From Todiramphus chloris collaris (taxonomy: Eukaryota; Chordata; Aves; Coraciiformes; Alcedinidae): a stretch of 64,000 nt of DNA. The stretch lies in the NCBI GenBank assembly GCA_025345505.1, contig JANVCC010009895.1, positions 901,145 to 965,144 on the forward strand, given 5' to 3'. The notes beneath the pieces were generated by a model. The model ran no database searches. It had not been told where the DNA came from and saw only the letters and a program-made list of their open reading frames with translations. Made by a program: the position numbers and the translations under genes. Below, in pieces: positions 55,427-64,000 of this stretch (position 1 is its first letter; each line of letters starts with the position of its first letter).

Positions 55427-56518
55427 AACAAAATGGCAGGATGGGCATTGTCAGATACCAATGGATGTGATCAACAAAATGGCAGCTATGTCTCCACTGA
55501 CTAGGAAAAAAGAAACACAAGCTTTCTTAGGCATTGTGGGTTTTTGGAGAATGCATGTTCCAAATTACAGTCTGATGTAAGCCTTCTCTGTCAAGTGACC
55601 TGGAAAGAAAAATGACCTTGAATGGGGTCCTGAAAAAGAACAAGCTTTTGAACAAATTACACAGGAGATTGTGAATGCAGTAGCCCTTGGGACAGTCCAG
55701 GCAGGACAAGATGTTAAAAATGTGCTCTACACTGCAGCTGGGAAGAATGGCCCTACTGGAACCTCTATCAGAAAGCACTGAGGGAGACCCAAGGCTGAAC
55801 CCCTAGTCTTTTGGCATTGAGGACATAAAGGATCTGAAGCCTGCTATACTCTATCTGAAAAAGAGATATTGGCAGCATATGAAGGATTTCGAGTGGCCTT
55901 GGAAGTGGTTAGAACTGAAACACAGCTCCTCTTAGTATCTCGGCTACTGGCGATGGGCTGGATGTTCAAAGGTAGGGTCTCCTCTATACATCATTCAACT
56001 GATGCCACATGGAGTAAGTGGGTCACACTGAACACACAACAGGCTCAAATAGGAAATCCCAGTCATGCAGGAATTCTGGAAGTGATCACAGACTGTCCAG
56101 AAGAAAAGATTTTGGAATATTGCCAGAAGAGGAGGTAAAACGTGCTGAAGACGCCCCACTGTATAATAGACTACCAGAAAATGAGAAGCAATATGCCCTG
56201 TTCACTGATGGGTCCTGTCACATTGTGGGTGAATCTAGAGAGTTTGTGGAAGTGAAAGCCATCCAACTGGCTCTAGATATTTCTGAACAAGAAAAATGGA
56301 CAGTGCTCTCTCTATACTGAGTCATGGATGGTGGCAAATGCCCTGTGGATGCAGCAATGGAAGCAGAGAAACTGTCAGTGCAGAGGCAAACTCAACTGAG
56401 CTGCTGAAATATGGCAAGATATTGCTGCTTGGCTAGAGAAGATGGGAAAATTGTGTCACATGGATGCCCATGTACCTAAGAGTAGGGCCATTGAATAAAA
56501 AAAAAAAACAAACCCAAC

Positions 56519-56869
56519 TGTGGATGCTGAAAAGCTGCTAGCAGAGGAATTTTCCTAGGTTCTCACAACATTCGGTGAGAATCCTGCCTTTCTCACACGT
56601 GTTATGAGAAACAGTAGGACAGTTTTGTAAACCAGACTAACACATGGTGTTTTGGTAAGTTCTGTTTATGGTACATTGTAAAAATATTTTGAAATAGGTG
56701 CTGTAGGACTTTAACCAATCACCCTAGGAGATGGGTGATCACTGACCAATCGCCCTATGGGGCTGGGGTATAAAAATGGGGTTGTAAATTAATAAAGTAG
56801 CTTCTTTTGCCTGCTCTTGCTGAACTTATATGTTGCTGCGTCTCTCCGCTCCCGGCATAAACAGCGACA
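56519..56869 (+). repeat. 5' LTR, beta copy 1 (351 bp)
   Basis: TGTGGATGCTG start, CAGCGACA end. Two CCAAT boxes at 56715-56719 and 56746-56750, TATAAAAA at 56769-56776, AATAAA at 56791-56796. The TATA and poly(A) signals are only about 20 bases apart, implying a short R of alpha/betaretroviral type. Confidence 0.95.
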
Positions 56870-56871
56870 TT

Positions 56872-56889
56872 TGGTGACCCGCGACGTGT
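56872..56889 (+). promoter_or_regulatory. Primer binding site, beta copy 1 (tRNA-Trp-like)
   Basis: TGGTGACCCGCGACGTGT. It is close to the tRNA-Trp site used by avian leukosis/sarcoma viruses (TGGTGACCCCGACGTGAT) with an altered C-run and one base gained. Sited three bases after the LTR. Confidence 0.75.
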
Positions 56890-57021
56890 CCGACCCGCAC
56901 CGGCCGAAGCCAAGCAGCTCTAGGGAGGTACGCAACCCGCCCCCCTCCTTCTCCCCTGCAGCCCCGAGGTTCGCGGCCGGGACCAGTCCAGGCACCGGGG
57001 TATTAGAAAAGCCCTGCCGAG

Positions 57022-59652
57022 ATGGGGACTTGCGGCCTTAAAGAAAGCATGTAGCTGTTGGCCTGGAAGAATTTCCTGGCCACCAAAAAGAGCGCTATTC
57101 CGGAGGACGCCCTCCGCGCTCTTTTGCAATGGGCAGCTGAGCACCAGTTTCTCCTGAGCTCTGACACCGCCTTTGATTTAGAGCTGTGGCGGCAGCTGGG
57201 CACCAGGCTCTGTCGTGAGCTCCTCCACGGGGACGACACACTGCTAGACTTGATTCGCACTTGGAGAGCTGTATTTGCTGTGCTTCTAAAGTCTGAAACT
57301 GGCGACGGGGGAGGGGTGCCGGCTTCAGAGGAGGACGCCGCTAAGGGGGACACTGCTGAACTCAGTGTAGCAGCTGGCGGCAGCCGCACCGAGGAGCCGT
57401 CTCGGGCACCACAGGATCCGGTGCCGGTCCTACAGCCCGTTCAGCGGCAAGACACCTGGCCCCGGGATTATGCTCCCCCTAAAGACCCGACGCCTGCAGA
57501 GCAGCTCGCGGAAACGCTTAAGCAGAGCGACGGCTCGGAGCGCCCATCGCTCCTTAGCCCGGCGGCTCTGGTCTCCTCCGCGCCGCTCCCTTCGGCAAAT
57601 ATAACAGTGCCGGTCGTTCCCACGGCCTCTACAGTTGTCCGGCCCGGTCTAACGGTGACCTGGAGCTCCACGGCGGCACCCAGGTTTTCTACGCGCGCGC
57701 CCGCTGCGTTCACGCCACCCTGGAGTTTTCCACGAGCGCCCGCGGCGCCCGGCAGCTCCGCGCATGCGCCCTTCTTTGGGTGTTTTCATGCGCAGGCGCA
57801 GCCGCACACGAAGGACCTGTTAACGCAACGTCTGGCAGTGATGGAAGAATATCTGCCGAGGATATCTCAGCAGCTCGCGGAATTGCTCGTGGCGTTCCTG
57901 CGGGCGGTCGCTGAGAGAGCCGTGCCGGGCCGACCCGGGCCGGAAGTGCCGGCTCCGGGAATTCCGAACGCGGAAGTGGCGACGGCTCCCGCGGCGGAAC
58001 CGGCAGCGGCGGCAGAAACGGCGGCCCCGGTGGAGGCGGAGACGGCGGCTCCGGCGCCGCCGGCCGAGCTGACGGCCCCGACTCCAGCGGCAGAGGCGGC
58101 TCCGTCACAAGCTCCGCCTGCACCGCCGGCAGCGCCCCAAACTGCGCCGCCACAGCCGGCTGCCTTGCTGCCCCCTGCGCAACCGACTGCGGCCCCCACC
58201 GCCGTACCGCCCTCCAGCCCGGCACCCGTGCCCTGCCCGCCTCCATTGTTCGTGCTGGGGTCCTCAGGGAAACCCCTGCCTGACGATTCAGGCAGTGACA
58301 CAGAGAGCACGCCTGCCTCAAGGTGGAAGGCTGCGGTAGCCGAACAGCGGAAGAAGCGGTTGCTGCAGGGCCATCCTTGGACACTCCCAGACTGTACTGT
58401 AACTGTCTTTCCAAGAAACGTCAGGCGTTTCTGGGAGTCGGTTAAATTGCGGGCTCTAGAGGAAGGCAACTGGGATCTCTTAGACAAACTGGGACTGCCA
58501 GAGAGGTCAGGGGAATTTATGCGGGATCAGGAGACTGCTGTAACGCCTCAAAAGGGTGTGCCACCAACTCAAGGCAATAGTAACACCCCGCAAGGGGATG
58601 TCCAAGCCTATCCTGTGTTTAAGGCTGCCCTAAATTCAGGTCAACATGACAGACATGACGTTTTTGCTTGGAAGGTTGTACAAGATTTACAATCCAAAGT
58701 GGCACAGTATGGGCTTAGTTCTCCAGAACTCATGCAACTTCTTAGAGTGCTGAATGCTGATCTGCTTGTTCCATTTGATATTAAGCACTTAGCTCAAATT
58801 ATACTTCAACCTGTACAACTTGAAGTTTTTGAGACTACCTGGAGAAAGATGTCTGAGAAGGTTGCACTACAGAATAAGCAGTTGCCTTCCACTGACATTA
58901 GACATGACGTTGAAGTAGATGCCCTTATGGGACTTGGTTACTACTCTAATCCTGATTTCCAGGCCACCTGGCCCCCTCAAATCATAGAGCAAGCTCAAAA
59001 GGTTGGCATGGGAGCTCTATTTCAGACCATGAACATGGCTACTCCCGACACACAGTATATGAAAATACACCAGGGGCAGACAGAGCCATTTTTACTCTTT
59101 GTAGAAAAGGTTGCTGCTGCCCTTGAGAAGCAGGTTGCAGATGACTCATTGAGGCGGATGATGTGCATACAATTAGCAAGAGATAATGCCAACGATGAGT
59201 GTAGAAAAATCATCGATGCTCTACCAGGGGAACCTACACTCACAGATATGGTTGAAGCCTGCGCTAAGGTGGGGTCTGCGAGCCATAAAAGGTCTGCTTT
59301 GGCTGCGTTTCTGCCATCTGTTCACGCATCTTCTGATCGTGAACCGAAGCAGCCCAAAGCTGGGAGCAAACGGAAAAGGGCTAAACCAAGGCAAAAGGAA
59401 AACGCAGGGACCCCCCAGTGCAGGTGGTGTGGTAGGCCAGGTCATCGTACAGAATACTGCAGATCTCTGTGCCATGCCGACGGTCGGCCTCTGCCGGGAA
59501 GCTCACACCGGGGTGCAAAAAGGGGGAATTGCTCTCCGATGCAGGTGATCCCCCGGGGAATGGCACAGACACAGGCCTACCCAGCCACCTTAGAGAAGGC
59601 AGCCCAGGATCAGCCGGGGCCGACGTCTACACCACAACAACAGTCGTCCTAG
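57022..59652 (+). pseudogene. gag: Beta-type gag with an early stop (copy 1)
   Basis: The likely start is ATG 57022-57024, giving MG as in myristoylated Gag proteins, but TAG at 57052-57054 ends it after ten codons. Beyond it 866 codons are open to TAG 59650-59652. Order: matrix (about 57058-57300), a very long Pro/Ala-rich region (57300-58260), capsid from about 58590 with a major-homology segment HQGQTEPFLLF near 59066-59100, then nucleocapsid with one zinc knuckle CRWCGRPGHRTEYC (59419-59460). Most betaretroviruses have two knuckles. Gag overlaps protease by about 180 bases in another frame. Confidence 0.9.
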
Positions 59653-60362
59653 AGTGTAGTCGTATTTATAAGGTCCCTTTGAATGCATATGGACCCCTAG
59701 GTCAGGGACTCAGTGCAATGCTCGTGGGAAAACCTAATGTTACCCACCGAGGGATCTTTGTGCACCCAGAAGCTATTGATGATGACTTTACAGGCCAGAT
59801 TCATGCTATGGTTTCCACGCCCAATCCCCCTGTTACTATCCCTGAAAAGACTTGCATTGCTCAATTAATGCCTTTTATGTCATGTGTCCCCAGGATAGAA
59901 CAACAAGTTCGCAACGATAGCGGCAGTGGATCTACAGGACTTCCTCAGATCTTCTGGACTGCAGACATCTCTAGCCAAAGGCCACAGATGACATGTACTC
60001 TAGTCCTGCCAAACGCTTGTCCGTCCCAGACTCAGCTTCGAGGTTTGATCGAGACGGGTGCTGATGTAACGATTATCTCCTTCTCTGCGTGGCCTCCTTC
60101 ATGGCCTTTAGCCCCCGTGGGATCAGCCATCGCAGGGTTAGGAGGAACTGCACAGAGCTATTTAAGCGAATGACCTGTAATGGTAAAAGACCCAGAGGGA
60201 CATACAGCTACAATTTGGCCTTATGTTACTAGCGCTCCAGTCAACCTCTGGGGGCGGGACGTGCTGGCAGCTTGGGGGTACGAATTGGGACAAATTTTTG
60301 ATAGGGGTCACTGTGCGGAAGGGCGCACAGTTTCCTATGCTGCCTTTGCGGTGGCTAACTAA
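59469..60362 (+). pseudogene. pro: Beta-type dUTPase-protease, two lesions (copy 1)
   Basis: The frame is open 59469-60173. dUTPase motif I is GSAGADVYTT near 59610-59640 and motif III AIDDDFTGQIHAM near 59775-59815; IAQLMPF follows. The protease active site reads ETGADVT (60051-60071), Glu in place of the catalytic Asp; copy 2 has Asp. The frame stops at TGA 60171-60173, then continues (60174-60362) with the protease end including LWGRDVL at 60246-60266. The gag-to-pro frame offset is -1 here, but a one-base length difference in a C-run near 59550 compared with copy 2 leaves the native arrangement uncertain. Confidence 0.9.
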
Positions 60363-63051
60363 CAGACCGATCTGGGAATCGCAGTGGACCCTACCAAACG
60401 AGAAATTAGTCGCCCTTCATCAGCTGGTTCAGGAACAGTTACAACAGGGACATATTGAGCCTTCTACTAGTCCCTGGAACACTCCTGGTTTCGTAATTAA
60501 GAAGAAATCAGGGAAGTGGAGACTCTTGCAGGATCTCCAAAAAGTTAACGCAGTGATGGAAGGTATGGGGGCATTGCAGCCTGGTATGCCCTCACCCACC
60601 ATGATTCCAACAGGGTGGGACATCCTGATCATTGATCTGAAGGATAGCTTTTTCACAATTCCTTTGCATCCTAATGACAGACCAAAATTTGCCTTTACTG
60701 TGCCCGCAGTTAACAATGCCGAACCTGCGAAGAGATATCAATGGAAGGTTCTACCTCAGGGCATGAAGAACAGCCCGACTATCTGCCAATGGTATGTCGC
60801 TCAAGCTTTGTCCGGAGTCCGTGAGCAGTTTCCTGAGGCATACTGCTACCATTACATGGATGATATCCTGGTGGCAGTGTCCACGCAGGATGAGCTGCTG
60901 AGGATACAGCCTCGGCTGCTCGCTGCTCTACATTCCTACGGGTTGCAAGTGGCTCCGGAGAAAGTTCAAAAGCATCCTCCCTGGAAATATTTAGGAGTCA
61001 AAATTTTGGACCAAACTATACAACACCAAGAGGTGCAATTCTCAGATTCTATTAAAACCTTGAATGATGCTCAGAAATTGCTGGGTATCATCAATTGGGT
61101 ACGTCCTTATCTAGGGCTAACCACAACGCAACTTTCCCCGCTTTTTAATATTTTAAAGGGGGACCCCGATTTGAATTCACCTCGGAAATTGACTCCGGAA
61201 GCGCGACATACGCTGCGGGATGTGCAACAGGCTCTTTCTGCTCGTCAGGTTTATCGAGTGGATCCCTCCATTGATATCACTGTTTTCATTACTGCTCCAG
61301 ACCTCCATGCCACATGTATCATTGGCCAGTGGAACACACAATGGTCTGACCCTTTGCATGTCCTAGAATGGGTCTTTCTGCCTCATCAGCCGAAAAAGAC
61401 GGCACCCACGTAATTTGAATTGATCGCTTCTGTGATAATCAAATGCCGCCAACGGTGTTTGCAATTAATGGCAGCGGATCCTGCAACAATTATTCTTCCA
61501 ACACCGCAGGAACACTTTGAGTGGAGCCTTGCCAACAGTGCTCCTTTGCAAAGTGCGCTGCAAAATTTTTCAGGGCAGATTTCTTACCACCTGCCCAGCC
61601 ATAAATTACTGCAGCTGGCAAAATCGACCAGCTTCACCTTGCGGCCAAAAAGCAGCCGGGTGCTGGTGAAAGGACCCACCGTTTTCACGGATGGTTCTGG
61701 AAAAACAGGGAAAGCCATTGTTACCTGGAAGGAGGGATCTGAATGGCAGGTGCTGGAAGGCCATGAGTTAGGCTCTGCCCAGCTGGTTGAATTGAGGGCT
61801 GTTGCCATGGCTTTTCAGCAGTTCTCTCAGGTGCCTTTGAATTTGGTTACTGATTCTGCTTATGTAGCAGATATAACCCAACGCTTGGATTGTTCACTTC
61901 TAAAGGAAGTGAATAATGCGGCTCTGTTTTCACTATTGCAAACTTTGTGGTGTGCAATTCAAGCTCGAGCGCATCAATACTACATTCTGCACATTCGAAG
62001 CCACACCAGTTTGCCAGGTTTTATAACAGAAGGCAATGCCAGGGCTGACATGCTGGCCAACCCTGCATGGGTAGCGCCTCAGCCTGACAAAATTGCACAA
62101 GCCAAGGCATCGCACGGTTTCTTCCATCAAAGTGCACATACCCTGCAGAAGCAGTTTCACCTGACGCCAACTGAGGCTCGTGACATTGTCAGTGCTTGTG
62201 CCGACTGTCACGGGCTCGCTGCACCTTTGCCACCAGGGGTAAACCCCAGAGGTCTGAAAGCCTTGCAGCTTTGGCAAACGGATGTAACGCACATCCCTGA
62301 ATTTGGCCGGTTTAAATATGTGCATGTGTCCATTGATACTTTCTCCTCAGCTATGTGGGCTTCTGCTCACACTGGAGAGAAAGGCCGTGATGTCATTGCC
62401 CATTGGAAATTGGCTTTCTCGGTCCTGGGCGTACCATCTGCTGTGAAAACCGATAATGGTCCTGCCTACGCCTCGCAGAAGACGCGGCAGTTCTTGCACC
62501 TATGGGGTGTAGACCACACTTTTGGTATTCCACATTCTCCTACCGGCCAAGCTATTGTTGAACGCGCTCATGGCACTTTGAAGCGTGTTTTGGAAAAACA
62601 GAAAGGGGGAATGCATGGAGAAACCCCACAGAGCCGACTAGAAAAAGCTTTGTATACAATTAATCATCTCACAGTGCCACCAAATTCAAATAATCCTGTT
62701 ATTCTGAATCATTTTCTCCCATTGCAGTCGTCAGGCAGGACGCACCTGCCTCAGGCAAAAGTCTGTATACGGGATCTACTCACCAACAATTGGGAAGGCC
62801 CGCATGAGCTTATTGCTTGGGGTCGTGGGTATGCTTGCGTTTCCACAGATACTGGGGTACGGTGGCTACCTGCAAGATGCGTTCGCCCTGACCTGCGGCA
62901 CCAGAGACAGAACAGGCAACCTCCAAATGCTGACCAGAATGCAGATCATCAACCAAATGATCCTTCTGGTGATGACCAGGACACCAACCATCAGGCAGAT
63001 GGTCCTTCCACAAGCAGAGACTGGGATGGTCCTTCCACAAGCAGAGACTGA
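60223..63051 (+). pseudogene. pol: Beta-type pol, one stop (copy 1)
   Basis: One frame of about 943 codons to TGA 63049-63051, broken only by TAA at 61411-61413 (TTG in copy 2). [54 protein letters not shown] at 60853-60864. RNase H: TDGSGKTG, VELRAVAMAF, VTDSAYVAD and NARADML, all four acids kept. Integrase: HHCC zinc region, Asp at 62281-62283 (QTDVTH), Asp at 62452-62454 (TDNGPAY), Glu at 62560-62562 (VERAHG), spaced D-x35-E. The C-terminus has WLPARCVRPD and an Asn/Asp/Gln-rich tail ending in a duplicated 9-residue unit. Confidence 0.93.
62998..63051 (+). repeat. 27-bp tandem duplication at pol end
   Basis: GATGGTCCTTCCACAAGCAG... repeated at 62998-63024 and 63025-63051, adding nine residues; the second copy ends in the stop codon. 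Confidence 0.9.
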
Positions 63052-63411
63052 ACTTTAAGTTTCTTTTTTTATGGAGTCAGAAAGTTAAGGCCCTTAAGGC
63101 TATATTAGAATTAATAACTGATGTAAATTTCTATTTAAGATTAATACCTGATAGAATTGTGATGTAGAATTTTGTTTGCTAGATATATTTCCTATGGCAT
63201 CACTGGAGACTCTCTGCCCATTTTAAAGCAGCATCTGATTTCGGCTCTGTCTGGTAACTGGCCATTACCAGACCGACCCCTTATCAGCATTTGGTTTAGG
63301 CTCTGTTTGGTAACTGGCCATTACCAAGCAGATCCCTTATGCTGCATTTGTTCTCCCTTCTGCAAGACTACCTGCAGAGGTTTACAAACGATACCTTTTT
63401 GGTCTTTAAAC
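63052..63411 (+). other. Env-less 3' region with direct repeats
   Basis: No env-like frame; a 91-codon open stretch at 63172 shows no env motif. Contains the paired direct repeats listed next, and nothing else that I recognise. Confidence 0.7.
63243..63350 (+). promoter_or_regulatory. Direct repeats with hairpins: candidate RNA-export element
   Basis: Two ~51-base units (63243-63293 and 63299-63350) share GGCTCTGT.TGGTAACTGG, a CCTTAT segment and a GCATTTG end. Each contains TGGTAA...TTACCA (63252-63270 and 63308-63326), a 6-bp stem with a 7-base loop. Simple retroviruses (Mason-Pfizer monkey virus; direct repeats of Rous sarcoma virus) carry repeated hairpin export elements just upstream of the 3' LTR. 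The position fits; function is inferred. Confidence 0.45.
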
Positions 63412-63423
63412 AAAAAGGGGGAA
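63412..63423 (+). promoter_or_regulatory. Polypurine tract, beta copy 1
   Basis: AAAAAGGGGGAA, one base before the 3' LTR. Confidence 0.9.
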
Positions 63424-63424
63424 T

Positions 63425-63775
63425 TGTGGATGCTGAAAAGCTGCTAGCAGAGAAATTTTCCTAGGTTCTCACAATATTCGGTGAGAATCCTGCCTTTCTC
63501 ACATATGTTATGAGAAACAGTAGGACGGTTTTGTAAACTAGACTAACACATGGTGTTTTGATAAGTTCTGTTTATGGTACATTGTAAAAATATTTTGAAA
63601 TAGGTGCTGTAGGACTTTAACCAATCACCCTAGGAGATGGGTGATCACTGACCAATCGCCCTATGGGGCTGGGGTATAAAAATGGGGTTGTAAATTAATA
63701 AAGTTGCTTCTTTTGCCTGCTCTTGCTGAATTTATATGTTGCTGCATCTCTCCACTCCCGGCATAAACAGTGACA
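63425..63775 (+). repeat. 3' LTR, beta copy 1 (351 bp)
   Basis: TGTGGATGCTG start, CAGTGACA end. TATAAAAA at 63675-63682, AATAAA at 63697-63702. About 12 differences from the 5' LTR. Confidence 0.95.
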
Positions 63776-64000
63776 AACAACAAAAAACCAGCAGGTGGAT
63801 CAGGCTGCGAAGACTGAAGTGGCTCAGGTCAATTCGGACTGGGAGCATAAGGGTGAATTATTTATAACTTAATGGGCCCCTGATACCTCAGGCCATCAAA
63901 GAAAACATGCAACATATAGATAGGCTCCAGGTCAAGGGGTGGACTTGACCATGGACACTATCATACAGGTTATCCATGAATGTGAAACATGTGCTGTGAT
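63776..64000 (+). pseudogene. pol: ERVL-D, right part: integrase start
   Basis: Matches ERVL-A 32470-32600 (TGGGCCC.TGATACC, GACTTGACCATGGA, GTGAAACATGTGCTG), the zinc-binding start of integrase, preceded by about 110 bases missing from ERVL-A. Continues past the window edge. Confidence 0.9.

Larger units (their letters stand above)
51846..56518 (+). mobile_element. ERVL-type element with nested insertions, left part (ERVL-D)
   Basis: Runs in three pieces: 51846-52082 (RT fingers), 54769-54954 (RT palm with YIDD near 54826) and 55427-56518 (RT end to RNase H, FTDGSC near 56205). CR1s fill the gaps and beta copy 1 interrupts it at 56519. The integrase start continues at 63776-64000. All pieces are decayed, with several stops. 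Confidence 0.9.
56519..63775 (+). mobile_element. Betaretrovirus-like provirus, near full length, no env (copy 1)
   Basis: Two 351-bp LTRs, tRNA-Trp-like primer site, gag, dUTPase-protease, pol, a polypurine tract and no env; the gap from pol end to LTR is only 374 bases. LTRs differ at about 12 of 351 positions by my hand count, nearly all transitions. The flanks CCCAAC and AACAAC match at only four of six positions, so the target duplication is decayed or altered. The integration split ERVL-D. Confidence 0.95.

Noticed and set aside
57710..58487. Two long minus-strand frames opposite beta gag
   Set aside because: They are low-complexity Ala/Gly/Pro frames caused by the GC-rich Pro/Ala-coding region of gag on the other strand.
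59469..59652. A classic slippery heptamer for gag-pro frameshifting
   Set aside because: I scanned the gag-pro overlap for an X-XXY-YYZ heptamer in the gag frame and found none that fits. The one-base difference between copies near 59550 makes the native frame unclear.
60171..60173. TGA in protease as a selenocysteine codon
   Set aside because: No reason to expect selenoprotein machinery on a retroviral protease, and no SECIS-like structure recognised. A shared nonsense codon or readthrough is simpler.

Overview
The window looks like a bird genome. It is packed with CR1 non-LTR retrotransposons, recognisable from their endonuclease/reverse-transcriptase (RT) reading frames and their 3' tails of an ATTCTATG-like 8-base repeat. 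It also holds several classes of endogenous retrovirus (ERV), including an avian-leukosis-type envelope. I recognise no host protein-coding gene, tRNA, rRNA or CRISPR array. The repeat density, nesting and rearrangement would suit a poorly recombining or heterochromatic region such as a W chromosome, but that is inference.

Layout. 1-8199 is a gammaretrovirus-like provirus on the minus strand (gamma copy 1), broken by a solo LTR in its protease and a CR1 in its gag; it is inserted into an older LTR (8200-8513). 8514-13384 is mostly non-coding DNA with solo LTRs. 13385-19318 joins a CR1 fragment lacking its 3' end to an internal piece of a betaretrovirus-like element (beta copy 2). 19319-29777 is gamma copy 2 (minus), carrying two solo LTRs in env, a 3-kb CR1 that is almost open, an unclassified LTR and a 798-bp solo LTR. 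29778-34125 holds a CR1 scrap and an ERVL-type element (ERVL-A) whose protease-pol lies in one frame broken by four stops. 34126-37499 has small CR1 and LTR fragments. 37500-43006 is a 5'-truncated minus-strand provirus with a beta-type dUTPase/protease/pol and an alpha (leukosis/sarcoma)-type env that is open for 461 codons. 43007-46680 is ERVL-B (LTR, primer site, gag, protease, LTR piece; pol lost). 46812-48482 is an alpha-like envelope remnant with its LTR. 49944-51122 is ERVL-C (minus). 51846-56518 is ERVL-D, split by two CR1s and then by beta copy 1 (56519-63775), and it resumes at 63776-64000.

Beta copy 1 is the most complete element: two 351-bp LTRs, a tRNA-Trp-like primer site, gag, dUTPase-protease, pol and a polypurine tract. 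It has no env. In the env position is a short region with two hairpin-bearing direct repeats that could be an RNA-export element. It carries an early stop in gag, a changed protease active site, a stop in protease and a stop in pol.

The two gamma copies act as each other's empty-site control: insertions in one are missing from the other, and the flanks show exact target-site duplications (6 bp for the beta LTRs, 4 bp for the gamma LTR, 5 bp for the ERVL-type LTRs). This gives a readable order of events. The most likely functional leftover is the open envelope frame at 37775-39160.
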